Source: Desulfovibrio sp. (GTDB lineage: Bacteria > Desulfobacterota > Desulfovibrionia > Desulfovibrionales > Desulfovibrionaceae). From it: a DNA stretch of 42,113 bases. Below, piece by piece: positions 16,751 to 25,084 of this stretch; positions within the stretch are counted from its first letter, which is position 1, and each line of letters starts with the position of its first letter. The notes under the pieces are model-generated. The model had not been told where the DNA came from. It made no database searches and saw only the letters and a program-made list of their open reading frames with translations. The translations under genes were made by a program, and so were the position numbers. The stretch covers positions 1 to 42,113 of the forward strand of contig JAITSV010000012.1 in NCBI GenBank assembly GCA_031287575.1, written 5' to 3'.

Positions 16751-17869
16751 CTACCGCAACGCCAGCATCCAGCATCCGGCCAGCAACGCGGCGCAGGCCG
16801 CGCCCGCCAGCCATTCCAGCCAGCGGGGCGGCGGGCCCCAGCGTTCGCGCAGCCCCTGCGCCGCCATGCCCACCACCACGCCCGCCACCAGACCGAACAG
16901 GTGCGCGCCAAGGTCGGTGTGCTCCCCTTCGCTGCCCAGCATGCCCAGAATGGCCAGCCCGGCGGCCAGCGGCACCACCATGCGCCGCCAGCCGCTCCAG
17001 CCGCCCTCCACCGCCAGCAGCCCGGACAGCACCCCCACCGCGCCGAACAGCGCCGTGGAAAAGCCCAGGCTGACGTGCGAGGCGGGGCGCGCCAGCGCGT
17101 TCAGCACGTTGCCGCCCGCGCCCGCCAGGATGGTCAGCAGCCATCCGGGGCCGCTGCCCACGCGGCGGCACAGGGGAATCAGAAAGAAGCTGCCGAACAG
17201 GATATTGCCGAACAGGTGCGGGCTGTCGGCGTGCAGGGTCAGGGCCGTGACCACCCGGTACCACTGCCCGCGCGCGACGGTGTAATAGACGTCCATGGCC
17301 CCGGCGTCGCGCCACACGTCGGGATCCAGGTCGGGCAGGGGCAGGGGCATGTCCCACCACCAGCCCATGCGCACCCCGTGCCACAGGGCCAGCAGCAGCA
17401 GACCCAGCAGGGTCAGGTGCACGTTGGCGCGCAGGGGGGCGGGCGGCGGCGCGGGGGGGCGGGCACGGGCGGCGGCGTCCTCGCCCTCGGCGGCCAGCAG
17501 TTCCTGCCGGGCCAACCGCTCGTACAGGGCGGGCACGAAGAGGTGCTGGCGCTCGCCCCGGCGCACGGCCATGAACGGGATGTTGCGCGCCTCCAGCACC
17601 AGCCGCCAGCGCGGCAGGCACTGCCCGGTACATGGGGGCAGTGGCGGCAGCGGCGCGGGCAGCGCCGCGTTCTGGGCCGGGGGAACGGGCACGCTCAGGT
17701 CGCGCCAGCACAGGGGCAACACGGGCCTGCGGCGCAGGGCTGCCGCCACGTCTTCAGGCCGCGCCCCCAGTCCGGAGGCCAAGGCGGAGCGCCCGGCCAG
17801 GGCAGAAGCGCCGCCGGAGCGCACCTGCCGGGGGCGGCGGAAGCGGTCTGATCCGTTGGGGGGTGCCAT
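16751..17869 (-). CDS. rhomboid family intramembrane serine protease
   Basis: Encodes 372 residues. Residues 1-145 are a soluble, Pro-rich N-terminal part containing a four-cysteine arrangement (Cys54, Cys80, Cys84 visible) and the segment RWRLVLEARNIPFMAVRRGE. Then comes a six-helix rhomboid core. His213, His218 and Asn222 form the HxxxxHxxxN motif of TM2. The nucleophile is Ser271 in GFST, and the catalytic base is His323 in GAHLFG. Rhomboids cut membrane proteins within or near the lipid bilayer. All catalytic residues are present, so it is probably active. It is followed downstream by a strong convergent terminator. The substrate is unknown. Confidence 0.93.
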   Translation of the reverse strand: MAPPNGSDRFRRPRQVRSGGASALAGRSALASGLGARPEDVAAALRRRPVLPLCWRDLSVPVPPAQNAALPAPLPPLPPCTGQCLPRWRLVLEARNIPFMAVRRGERQHLFVPALYERLARQELLAAEGEDAAARARPPAPPPAPLRANVHLTLLGLLLLALWHGVRMGWWWDMPLPLPDLDPDVWRDAGAMDVYYTVARGQWYRVVTALTLHADSPHLFGNILFGSFFLIPLCRRVGSGPGWLLTILAGAGGNVLNALARPASHVSLGFSTALFGAVGVLSGLLAVEGGWSGWRRMVVPLAAGLAILGMLGSEGEHTDLGAHLFGLVAGVVVGMAAQGLRERWGPPPRWLEWLAGAACAALLAGCWMLALR

Positions 17870-17913
17870 GGAAAGTGTGAAAACCGTGGATGGAGGAACC
17901 GGGAGCGGATGCG

Positions 17914-18693
17914 CTAGCGCGCGCCCGAACCGCCCGAAGAGTCGCCCGAAAAATCATCGGACGAACCACCCGCCGTGCCGCCAGCCTTGCCCGGCTCGCG
18001 GGACGCACCGGGGGTATCCGACTGGCCGGAAGGCTCCACCGGTTCGCAGTCGATGACCACGGTGCGGCGGGGTTCCTGCCGGGGATTCCGGCTGTCCCCG
18101 CCGCCGCCCCCATGGTCCGGACCATAGGGATGGGGGCCGCTGCCATTGGGGCCTTTCTGGCCGTTCAGGTCATTCGGGCCGGTCGGGCCATCAGGCCCGT
18201 CCAGTCCATCTGGGCCGTCGGCATTGGGGCCGAACATGGGCCCGCCGCCGAAGGTTTCGGTGTGTCGTGCCCCGCCGGGGCCGAAATACCAGGTACGCAC
18301 GTGCACCGACGAACCGCCTGCGCGGCCCTCTGCCTGCATGGTGGCGTTCATGTGCCGCCGCAGCAGGTGCGCGGCCAGCCTGCGCACCGGAGGCAACAGC
18401 AGGAGAATCCCGAATGCGTCGGACACGAAGCCCGGAAAGACCATCAAAAGGCCCGCCAGCAGCAGGAACAGCCCGTCCAGCATCTCGTCGGCGGGCAGCA
18501 CGCCCTGGGCCAGGCTTTGCTGGATGCGCGCCAGCGTGCCCATGCCCTGGGTACGGGCCAGCCACACCCCGACCATGGCGAACAGGATCACCAGCAGCAC
18601 GGCGTTGAACGCCCCGATGCGCGCGCCCACCTCCACCAGCACGTAGAATTCCAGAAAGGGGACCAACAGAAGGACAAGACCAAGACGGGGCAT
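17914..18693 (-). CDS. FxsA family membrane protein with Gly-Pro-rich tail
   Basis: Encodes 259 residues. The N-terminal part (about 1-125) has the FxsA pattern: LVPFLEFYVLVEVGARIG, then VGVWLARTQGMGTL, then a pair of helices around GLLMVFPGFVSDAFGILLL. FxsA-type proteins are small inner-membrane proteins; E. coli FxsA relieves phage T7 exclusion by the F plasmid. The second half is a hydrophilic tail rich in Gly-Pro-Asp/Asn triplets (GPDGLDGPDGPTGPN), collagen-like in composition, ending in Ser/Gly/Asp. Length is well above the usual 150-180 residues because of this tail. Start chosen at ATG 18693, where the first membrane helix begins and GGAG lies upstream. The 287-base gap 18694-18980 beyond the start holds no gene I can support. 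Confidence 0.85.
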   Translation of the reverse strand: MPRLGLVLLLVPFLEFYVLVEVGARIGAFNAVLLVILFAMVGVWLARTQGMGTLARIQQSLAQGVLPADEMLDGLFLLLAGLLMVFPGFVSDAFGILLLLPPVRRLAAHLLRRHMNATMQAEGRAGGSSVHVRTWYFGPGGARHTETFGGGPMFGPNADGPDGLDGPDGPTGPNDLNGQKGPNGSGPHPYGPDHGGGGGDSRNPRQEPRRTVVIDCEPVEPSGQSDTPGASREPGKAGGTAGGSSDDFSGDSSGGSGAR

Positions 18694-18980
18694 GGGGGCT
18701 CCGGGATGGTTGCGGTGGGAAGGGTGCGCCGGGTGCGTGGAAGTATGTCCGTGGACCTGCACCGTGGCATGCGGGGCGCGGGAAACGGGGACGAAGAGAC
18801 GGCGCGAAGCGGCATGTCCGCGTACGCCGATTCTGCAAGGATAGTCACGGAAGGGCCAGGCGGCAAGACGTATCCCGCCGGAAAAATGCGGGGAATGAAG
18901 GCGCTGCGCCACTGGATGCGTTACGCCCGCGCCGCGTGACGCCAGCCGTCTGGACAAGGCGGCATCAGAAAGTGCAGCCG

Positions 18981-19937
18981 TCAGGACGCCAGCACCACCA
19001 ACGCAGCCCCGCCAGCCATCAGCGCCGCACCGGGCAAGCTGCCATCCCGGAGCGGACGCCTCCCTGTGCTTGCGTCAACCGTGCCTCGCCGGCGCGCGCT
19101 GCGCCATCTTTCAGACACATGGTCGAACAGCACGGCGAACACACCGTCCAGCCGCTTCACCGCGATCATGTTGGCGGCCGTGGTCAGGCTCATGGCCGTG
19201 AAGTGCACGTACGCGGCGAGAAACAGCACCATGCCCATGGCCAAGCCCCGCACCGGCCTGTCCACGAGCATGCGCGGGCGCACCCCGCCGAACACCATCA
19301 GCGCCGCCAGCATGGCCGGACCGTAGACGGCGAAGAACACCCCGCCAGCCACGGCAGGCGTGGCGTACAGGACCATCTGGCGATTCAGCACGCTGCCCAG
19401 GCCCCACAACAGGGCCACCCCCAGCATGACCCGCGCGCCGCGCTCGGCGGCCAGGGTGCGGAAGGGGCGCAGCAGCCGGGCCATGATGCCACCGCCGCCT
19501 CCACCTTGACCCCGCGCATGATTTCCTACTCCGCCCGCGTTCAGTACCCAGCTGCCCGCCACCACCAGCAGTACCCCGGCCACCCCCGCCGGGCGCGGCG
19601 CGACCCCCAGCAGCAGGTATTCGTGCACCACCACGAAGACGGGGGAAAAGCACAGGTAGGGCACCGTGCGCGAAACCGGCGCCATGCGCACCGCCCACGC
19701 CGTGAGCAGGTGCCCGGCCATGTTCACCGGCACGGCGGCAAGGGTGGCCAGCCAGAACGGCGCGGGCAGGTCGGGCACGCCGCGTGCCGCCAGCAACGCC
19801 AGAAACGGCGGCAGGCTCCAGAATACCGGATAGGCCACCATGCGGGCCGGGGGCAGGTCACCGGCCAGGCGGCGCAGCAGGGTGGCGTCCAGCGCGGCCA
19901 GCAGGGCCGCCAGCAGGGCGGGAAGCGTCCAGAACAT
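18981..19937 (-). CDS. DMT/EamA-type transporter
   Basis: Encodes 318 residues with about ten hydrophobic segments in two halves separated by a Gly-rich cytoplasmic loop (HARGQGGGGGG, near residue 145). The layout and segments such as VSRTVPYLCFSPVFVVVHEY and the second-half MSLTTAANMIAVKRLDG match drug/metabolite transporters with two EamA domains. These export amino acids, nucleotides or other small molecules. The C-terminal loop (RWRSARRRGTVDAS) is unusually polar, but the final helix is present. The ribosome-binding site (TAGGGTAGG) is modest. The gene stands alone between the FxsA-like gene and rpmB. Confidence 0.85.
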   Translation of the reverse strand: MFWTLPALLAALLAALDATLLRRLAGDLPPARMVAYPVFWSLPPFLALLAARGVPDLPAPFWLATLAAVPVNMAGHLLTAWAVRMAPVSRTVPYLCFSPVFVVVHEYLLLGVAPRPAGVAGVLLVVAGSWVLNAGGVGNHARGQGGGGGGIMARLLRPFRTLAAERGARVMLGVALLWGLGSVLNRQMVLYATPAVAGGVFFAVYGPAMLAALMVFGGVRPRMLVDRPVRGLAMGMVLFLAAYVHFTAMSLTTAANMIAVKRLDGVFAVLFDHVSERWRSARRRGTVDASTGRRPLRDGSLPGAALMAGGAALVVLAS

Positions 19938-20044
19938 GACCTACCCTACCCCGCATCCGCCGCTGGCGGAAAGCGCCGCGCGCCGGATGAACGACGACGT
20001 TTGCGTGACGAAGGGCCATTGCCGCGCCCGGAACGACAACGCCA

Positions 20045-20075
20045 AAAAGCCCCGGCGGAAACCACCGGGGCTTTT
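20045..20075 (-). terminator. intrinsic terminator of rpmB
   Basis: On the minus strand AAAAGCCCCGG pairs with CCGGGGCTTTT over 11 bp, with further inner pairing and a TTT loop, and the hairpin ends in TTTTT. It starts 21 bases after the rpmB stop codon. Confidence 0.85.
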
Positions 20076-20096
20076 GAACGCTCGGATCGGAAAGCC

Positions 20097-20306
20097 TTAG
20101 GCGACCTTGCGGACGGCGGGCTTCACCACCGCGCCGGAGCGCAGGCAGCGGGTGCAGACGCTGAGGGTCTTCACTTCGCCGTTGGGGTACTGGTGGCGGA
20201 CGCTCTGCAGGTTCGGCTCGAAGCGACGCTTGGTCTTGATGTTCGAGTGGCTCACATGGTGGCCGACCTGGGCCTTCTTGCCGCACACATCGCACTGCTT
20301 GGACAT
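20097..20306 (-). CDS. rpmB: 50S ribosomal protein L28
   Basis: Encodes 69 residues, normal for L28. [20 protein letters not shown] and the downstream [13 protein letters not shown] are diagnostic. Cys5, Cys8, Cys51 and Cys54 form a zinc ribbon, so this is the zinc-containing version. L28 is a large-subunit protein near the exit-site region. The start has GGAGG 7 nt upstream. It is a single-gene unit with its own terminator, divergent from the yceD-rpmF operon that encodes L32. The 241-base gap upstream carries a TATAAG at 20464-20469 (minus strand) that may be its -10 box, though no good -35 stands at the right distance. Confidence 0.97.
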   Translation of the reverse strand: MSKQCDVCGKKAQVGHHVSHSNIKTKRRFEPNLQSVRHQYPNGEVKTLSVCTRCLRSGAVVKPAVRKVA

Positions 20307-20497
20307 GACTTTCCTCCGTATATGTGCAAAGTTCGCGTGGTCGTTCTGGTGTGCCGCCGGTGGCGTTCTGCCGCCGGGGCGCCGCGCGGGGCGGGCGTCG
20401 ACCGATGTGCCGGGCACGTTCCGGACGCATTCTGGGTGTTTGCCGCCGCGAGAGATGGGAGTCTTATACCGCCGCCCCGAAAAACGCAACCCCTTTC

Positions 20498-20527
20498 TTG
20501 ACAGCCCGAAGGGTTCGCATGTAGTAA
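20498..20527 (+). promoter_or_regulatory. promoter of the yceD-rpmF-plsX-fabH operon
   Basis: A perfect -35 TTGACA (20498-20503) is followed by TAGTAA (20522-20527) at an 18-nt spacing. This puts the start of transcription about 15 bases before ATG 20548, giving a very short leader. The -35 is strong and the -10 is a partial match. Confidence 0.5.
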
Positions 20528-20547
20528 TCGCTGCTCGCGAGGTAGCC

Positions 20548-21159
20548 ATGCACCAGATTTGGATTCCGCTCAAGGACATTCCGGCGGGCGGCGGCGAGTA
20601 CGAGGTTGACGACCAGTCCGTCTGGCAGGGTCCCATCGCCGAGTTTTCACTGCCGTTCACCATCATCGAACCGCTGCGCGGCTCGGTGTTCCTGCTGCCG
20701 CAGGACGACGGCTGCCTTGTGCGCGGCAGACTCACGGGGCGCATCAGCGCGCCGTGCGACCGTTGCGCGGAACCGGCGGAACTGGCCATCGACCAGTCCT
20801 TCGACAGCTTCGAGCCGTTTCCGGCCCAGCAGCCCGCCCAACCGCATGCGCAAGACGACGCGCGCAAGCACGGCAAGACGGTCATGGCTGAACCCGAGAC
20901 GGACAGCGATTTCGAGGACGTGGACGCGGCAGTGATCCGCATTTCCCCTTCCGGGCAGGGCGTTGAAATAAGCCTGTCCGGCCTGCTGTGGGAAGAATTT
21001 CTGCTGGCCCTGCCGGCGAAGCCGCTGTGCTCCGCCGGGTGCAAGGGCCTGTGCCCGTCGTGCGGAAGCAACCTGAACGTCGCCCCCTGCTCCTGCAAGA
21101 GCGAGGAAGGCGACCCCAGGCTTGCCGCCCTGCGCGGCCTTACCATCGAAAAGAAGTAG
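20548..21159 (+). CDS. YceD family (DUF177) protein
   Basis: Encodes 203 residues of the DUF177/YceD family, which almost always precedes rpmF, as here. The N-terminal half has [16 protein letters not shown]. The C-terminal half has [18 protein letters not shown] and CSC, the cysteine-rich end typical of the family and a likely metal site. In E. coli and plants, YceD-type proteins are linked to 23S rRNA processing or accumulation. An Ala/Gln-rich insertion lies between the two halves (about residues 95-125). The start has GAGG upstream and a promoter just ahead. rpmF follows after 45 bases, so the pair is co-transcribed. Confidence 0.92.
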   Translation: MHQIWIPLKDIPAGGGEYEVDDQSVWQGPIAEFSLPFTIIEPLRGSVFLLPQDDGCLVRGRLTGRISAPCDRCAEPAELAIDQSFDSFEPFPAQQPAQPHAQDDARKHGKTVMAEPETDSDFEDVDAAVIRISPSGQGVEISLSGLLWEEFLLALPAKPLCSAGCKGLCPSCGSNLNVAPCSCKSEEGDPRLAALRGLTIEKK

Positions 21160-21204
21160 CACAACCCCCGCCGCCCTCGGCGGGACATCCAGGAGAGGAA
21201 CGTC

Positions 21205-21384
21205 ATGGCCGTTCAGCAGAACAAGAAGTCCAAGTCCAAGAAGGGTATGCGCCGTTCGCACGATCGCGTGGCCGTCCCCACCATCGTGTACTGCGCCTGC
21301 GGCGAGCCCACCGTTCCGCACCGCGCCTGCCCGAGCTGCGGCACCTACAAGGGCCGTCAGGTGGTCGCTCAGCCTAATGAATAA
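21205..21384 (+). CDS. rpmF: 50S ribosomal protein L32
   Basis: Encodes 59 residues, the usual L32 length. [20 protein letters not shown] is the family's N-terminus. Cys30, Cys32, Cys42 and Cys45 form a zinc-binding site. AGGAGAGGAA precedes the ATG. The stop codon overlaps the first eight bases of plsX, a translational coupling of ribosome and phospholipid synthesis that is conserved in many bacteria. Confidence 0.97.
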   Translation: MAVQQNKKSKSKKGMRRSHDRVAVPTIVYCACGEPTVPHRACPSCGTYKGRQVVAQPNE

Positions 21385-22417
21385 CGCGACCATCATCGCC
21401 GTGGATGCCATGGGGGGGGATTTCGGCCCCTCCGTGGTGGTCCCCGGCGCGATCGAGGCGGCGCGCGACAAGGGGATCGCCCTTCTGCTGGTCGGCGACC
21501 AGGCGAAGGTGCGGGCGGAACTGGCCAGGATTCCCCTTGACGGCGTCGCCTATGACGTTGTCCACGCCAGCGAAGTCGCGGGCATGGACGAAAAGCCTTC
21601 GGACATCCTGCGCCGCCGCAAGGATGCGTCCATCCAGGTGGCCTGCCGCCTGGTGCGCGACGGCCAGGCCCACGGCATCGTCAGCGCCGGGCATTCCGGC
21701 GCCACGGTGGCCTGCGGCATGTTCATCATGGGCCGCATTCCCGGCGTGGACCGGCCCGCGCTTGCCTCCATCATGCCCACGGAAAAGAACCCCATCGTCC
21801 TTCTGGACGTGGGGGCCAACGTGGATTGCAAGCCGCACCACCTGTTCCAGTTCGGCCTCATGGCCGACGCCTTCGCGCGCGACCTGCTGGCGTGCGATTC
21901 GCCGCGCATCGGCCTTCTGAGCATCGGCGAGGAAGAAGGCAAGGGCAACACCCAGGTCAAGGAAGCCTACGAACTGTTCAAGCTGGCCCAGAACGGCATC
22001 AACTTCGTGGGCAACGTGGAAGGCCGCGACATTTTCAGCGGCGAGGTGGACGTGGTGGTCTGCGACGGCTTTGTGGGCAACGTGGCGCTGAAGCTGAGCG
22101 AAGGGCTCAGCACGTCGCTGGGCCGCGTGCTGAAGCGCGAACTGCTCTCCGGCCTGCTGCCCAAGATCGGCACCCTGCTCGCCAAATCCGCCTTCCGCCG
22201 CTTTGCCCAGTTCGTGGATTATGCCGAATACGGCGGCGCCCCCCTGCTCGGTTTGCAGGGCATTGCCTTCGTCTGCCACGGCAAGTCCAACTCCAAGGCC
22301 GTGCGCAGCGCCGTAAAGCTGGCCGCCACCTTCGTGGAAAAGAAGACCAACGAACGCCTCGTCAAGGCCATCAGCGCCAACGAGGAGCTCACCCGCTACG
22401 GCAAGGCCATCAAATAG
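21377..22417 (+). CDS. plsX: phosphate acyltransferase PlsX
   Basis: Encodes 346 residues. PlsX makes acyl-phosphate from acyl-ACP, which PlsY then uses to acylate glycerol-3-phosphate at the membrane. The N-terminus IIAVDAMGGDFGP is the family signature, with GIVSAGHSGATVA, LLDVGANVDCKP and VVVCDGFVGNVALK in order. Start ATG 21377 overlaps rpmF by eight bases. fabH follows after 155 bases that contain small hairpins (GGCGAAAC/GTTTCGCC near 22453) but no clear terminator. Confidence 0.97.
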   Translation: MNNATIIAVDAMGGDFGPSVVVPGAIEAARDKGIALLLVGDQAKVRAELARIPLDGVAYDVVHASEVAGMDEKPSDILRRRKDASIQVACRLVRDGQAHGIVSAGHSGATVACGMFIMGRIPGVDRPALASIMPTEKNPIVLLDVGANVDCKPHHLFQFGLMADAFARDLLACDSPRIGLLSIGEEEGKGNTQVKEAYELFKLAQNGINFVGNVEGRDIFSGEVDVVVCDGFVGNVALKLSEGLSTSLGRVLKRELLSGLLPKIGTLLAKSAFRRFAQFVDYAEYGGAPLLGLQGIAFVCHGKSNSKAVRSAVKLAATFVEKKTNERLVKAISANEELTRYGKAIK

Positions 22418-22572
22418 GGCGGCCCCGGAAACGCTCCTTCCGGTGCCGGACGGCGAAACGCGGTTTCGCCCGCACTGCCGGAGCGATTCCGACAGACGCC
22501 CCTGACGGTGAAAGGCCCTGCGTCCCCCACCCTGCACCTGCGGCGCCCCGCGCGCCGACCGGAATCAGCCAC

Positions 22573-23565
22573 ATGACAGCATCGCGCGATATTGCCTGCC
22601 GGGTCAGGGGGTTTGGTGCGTACACTCCCGTGGACGTGCTGACCAACTTCGACCTTGAGAAATTCGTGGAGACCACCGACGAGTGGATCACCACCCGTAC
22701 CGGCATCCGGCAGCGCCACCGTCTGGCCGAGGGGCAGAACGCCTCCGACGCGGCGGCGGAAGCCGCCCGCCTGGCCCTGGCCGACGCGGGCATGGAACCG
22801 GGCGAGATCACCCACGTCATCAACGCCACCTGCACGCCCGATTACCTGTGCCCCAACACCGCCTGCCTGGTGGAAGCCAAGCTGGGCATCGTGGGCGCCA
22901 TGGCCTTCGATTTCAACGCCGCCTGCTCGGGCTACGTGTACGGCCTGTCCATGGCCCGCGCCATCGTGGCCGCCCAGCCCGAGGCCCGCGTGCTGCTGAC
23001 CGCCACCGAAGCGCTGACCCGCCGCCTGAACTGGGCCGACCGCACCACCTGCGTGCTGTTCGGCGATGGTGCGGGCGCATCCGTGATTACCGCCGACGGC
23101 CAGGGCGCCCTGCTCGAAGACGTGCTCTGCGCGTCCGACGGCAACCTGGGCGGCCTGCTGACCATCGGCGGCGGTACCCACACCCCCTACGCCAAGGGCG
23201 ATCCGGTGGGCGACGACTTCTTCGTGCAGATGAACGGTCGCGACGTGTTCAAGCACGCCGTGCGCAACATGGCCGCCATCAGCCAGGACGTGCTGGCCCG
23301 CAACGGCCTGACCATCGACGACGTGGCCCTGCTCATTCCGCACCAGGCCAACCTGCGCATCATCGAGGCCGTGGGCGACCGCCTGGGCATTCCCGCCGAC
23401 CGCGTGTTCGTGAACCTGCACGAGGTGGGCAACACCTCCGCGGCGTCCGTACCGCTGGCCATTGCCGACGCGCGGGCCAAGGGCGTGCTGCGCCCCGGCA
23501 TGCGCGCGCTGCTGGCCACGTTCGGGGGTGGGTTTACCTGGGGTGCCGCCCTGCTCCATTTCTAG
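22573..23565 (+). CDS. fabH: 3-oxoacyl-ACP synthase III (KAS III)
   Basis: Encodes 330 residues. FabH condenses acetyl-CoA with malonyl-ACP to begin each fatty acid. The catalytic triad is complete: Cys118 in AACSG, His257 in PHQANLRI, and Asn287 in GNTSAAS. The early motifs TTDEWITTRTGI and the terminal GFTWGA are typical. The start lacks a strong Shine-Dalgarno (only GGAA), but the protein begins at the expected place. fabD does not follow; instead there is a 325-base intergenic region with element C and a new promoter. Confidence 0.97.
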   Translation: MTASRDIACRVRGFGAYTPVDVLTNFDLEKFVETTDEWITTRTGIRQRHRLAEGQNASDAAAEAARLALADAGMEPGEITHVINATCTPDYLCPNTACLVEAKLGIVGAMAFDFNAACSGYVYGLSMARAIVAAQPEARVLLTATEALTRRLNWADRTTCVLFGDGAGASVITADGQGALLEDVLCASDGNLGGLLTIGGGTHTPYAKGDPVGDDFFVQMNGRDVFKHAVRNMAAISQDVLARNGLTIDDVALLIPHQANLRIIEAVGDRLGIPADRVFVNLHEVGNTSAASVPLAIADARAKGVLRPGMRALLATFGGGFTWGAALLHF

Positions 23566-23673
23566 GCGAAAGCTGCCTTTTTGCCGCTGGCTTCCGACCC
23601 GAAGGGCGCGTAGCGTGCCCGTCAGGCGAGCCTGCGAGCCATACGGGCATCGAGCGCAGAGCGGTCAAACGTC
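23566..23673 (+). other. fabH-fabG intergenic leader with hairpins
   Basis: First part of the 325-base gene-free stretch 23566-23890. TGCCCGT (23616-23622) pairs with ACGGGCA (23643-23649) and encloses CAGG-CGAG-CCTG (23623-23634), a branched hairpin. No T-run follows, so it is not an obvious terminator. No reading frame here is convincing, and fabD is absent. Confidence 0.5.
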
Positions 23674-23723
23674 GTCTGCCATCTCGGTCAAATACGATAA
23701 GAGTATATTCCCTCATGGCAGAC
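23674..23723 (+). repeat. nested-hairpin intergenic element, copy C (diverged)
   Basis: Arms GTCTGCCAT (23674-23682) and ATGGCAGAC (23715-23723) pair perfectly over 9 bp. The 32-nt core 23683-23714 keeps GGTCA, TAC, AAGAGTA and TTCCCTC of copies A and B in order and spacing. The inner hairpin is ATAC-GATAAGA-GTAT, where copy A has GTAC/GTAC, so the changed bases still pair. It lies 108 bases after the fabH stop, in the same sense. Confidence 0.75.
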
Positions 23724-23743
23724 TCGTTTTCCTCGCCAGCAAC

Positions 23744-23791
23744 AAAAAATCAACTTTCGCTTGGTTGATGGGACTCCTTAAAAAATCAACT
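23744..23791 (+). promoter_or_regulatory. possible operator: repeated ATCAAC boxes upstream of fabG
   Basis: AAAAAATCAACT occurs exactly twice (23744-23755 and 23780-23791), 36 bases apart. An inverted copy, GTTGAT (23764-23769), stands between them. The array ends 32 bases before the -35 box of the fabG promoter. AT-rich repeated words in a GC-rich sequence suggest a protein-binding region. The regulator is unknown. Confidence 0.4.
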
Positions 23792-23823
23792 GTCTCCCCT
23801 CAGGGTACCCCGAAACGGGCCAA

Positions 23824-23852
23824 TTGAAGTCGCACTGTCTTTGCGGTATAAG
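23824..23852 (+). promoter_or_regulatory. sigma70-like promoter for fabG-acpP-fabF
   Basis: TTGAAG (23824-23829), a 17-nt spacer and TATAAG (23847-23852) give one of the best sigma70-type matches in the window. Transcription would begin near 23859, about 30 bases before ATG 23891. Confidence 0.6.
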
Positions 23853-23890
23853 GCGGTGCCCTTTGCAACCCGCAACATGAGAAAGGCCGA

Positions 23891-24634
23891 ATGAGCGAAC
23901 TCACTTCCACCGCGCTGGTCACCGGGGGCTCCCGGGGCATCGGCAAGGCCGTGGCGGAAACGCTGGCCCGCGAGGGCTTTCAGGTCTACCTCACCTACGT
24001 GAGCAAGCCCGAGGAAGCCGAAGCCGTGGCAGCCGGCATCAACGCCGCGGGCGGTTCGGCGCGGGCATTCCGGCTGGACGTTTCCGACGCCGCCGCCGTG
24101 GCCGCGTTCTTTCAGGAAGAAATCCGGGAAAAGGTCACCCTGGCCGTGCTCGTGAACAACGCGGGCATCACCAAGGACGGGCTTATCCTGCGCATGAAGG
24201 ACGACGACTTCGACCGCGTGCTGGACGTCAACCTTTCCGGCGCGTTCACCTGCCTGCGCGAGGCCGCCAAACTGATGACCAGGCAGCGCAGGGGCCGCAT
24301 CGTCAACATCACCTCGGTGGTGGGGCAGATGGGCAATGCCGGGCAGGTCAACTATTCCGCCGCCAAGGCGGGCCTGATCGGCATGACCAAGTCCGCCGCC
24401 AAGGAACTTGCCGGGCGCAACGTCACGGTCAACGCCGTGGCCCCCGGCTTCATCGAAACAGACATGACCGCGAAGCTCACCGACGAGGTTCGCGCGGCAT
24501 ATATCGAAGCCATCCCGCTCCGGCGCCTGGGACACCCCCAGGACATCGCCGATGCCGTGGCCTTTCTGGCTTCCGATAAGGCGGGCTACATCACCGGGCA
24601 GGTCATCGCCGTCAACGGCGGCATGTACTGCTAG
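23891..24634 (+). CDS. fabG: 3-oxoacyl-ACP reductase
   Basis: Encodes 247 residues, a short-chain dehydrogenase that reduces 3-oxoacyl-ACP with NADPH in the elongation cycle. The cofactor motif TGGSRGIG is at residues 11-18 and NNAG at 89-92. The catalytic tetrad is complete: Asn114, Ser142, Tyr155, Lys159. The motif PGFIETDMT is typical of FabG. GAAAGG precedes the ATG, and a good promoter lies 38 bases upstream. acpP follows after 185 bases that contain a short palindrome (GGATTTGC/GCAAATCC, 24671-24688). Confidence 0.97.
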   Translation: MSELTSTALVTGGSRGIGKAVAETLAREGFQVYLTYVSKPEEAEAVAAGINAAGGSARAFRLDVSDAAAVAAFFQEEIREKVTLAVLVNNAGITKDGLILRMKDDDFDRVLDVNLSGAFTCLREAAKLMTRQRRGRIVNITSVVGQMGNAGQVNYSAAKAGLIGMTKSAAKELAGRNVTVNAVAPGFIETDMTAKLTDEVRAAYIEAIPLRRLGHPQDIADAVAFLASDKAGYITGQVIAVNGGMYC

Positions 24635-24819
24635 GATTGCCCGCCACAGGAATGAAGGGACCGCCCGCGAGGATTTGCCAGCAAATCCCCGCCACGGAAT
24701 GCTTGCAGGCAGGCGTTGCCAGCCGTACAACAGGCATCCCGGACGAAACGGCTTGTGCAGAACGCCGCGTACGCAGCACCGACCGGCACCGAACCGAGAA
24801 AAACAGCATTGGAGGGACC

Positions 24820-25050
24820 ATGTCCGTTGAAGAAAAGATCAGCAAAATCATCATGGATCAGCTTGGCGTGTCCGCCGAGGAAGTGAAGCCCGAAGCCTCC
24901 TTCGTGGAAGACCTTGGCGCCGACTCGCTCGACCTGACCGAACTGATAATGGCCATGGAAGAGGAATTCGGCATCGAAATCGACGACGACGATGCCCAGA
25001 AGATCCTCAAGGTCCAGGACGCCATCGCCTACATCAAGAACAAGCAGTAG
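24820..25050 (+). CDS. acpP: acyl carrier protein
   Basis: Encodes 76 acidic residues. Ser36 in [12 protein letters not shown] carries the 4'-phosphopantetheine arm that holds the growing acyl chain. Length and charge are normal for AcpP. GGAGGGA lies directly upstream (24811-24817), a very strong ribosome-binding site, consistent with the high level of ACP needed. A stable hairpin (25085-25111) separates it from fabF. Confidence 0.98.
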   Translation: MSVEEKISKIIMDQLGVSAEEVKPEASFVEDLGADSLDLTELIMAMEEEFGIEIDDDDAQKILKVQDAIAYIKNKQ

Positions 25051-25084
25051 GGCCTGTTCTTCACGCAACGAAGATCGCATGCGG

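Noticed and set aside
22621..22632. TACACTCCC inside fabH, matching part of the element core
   Set aside because: Short match within a coding region, without inner or outer stems.
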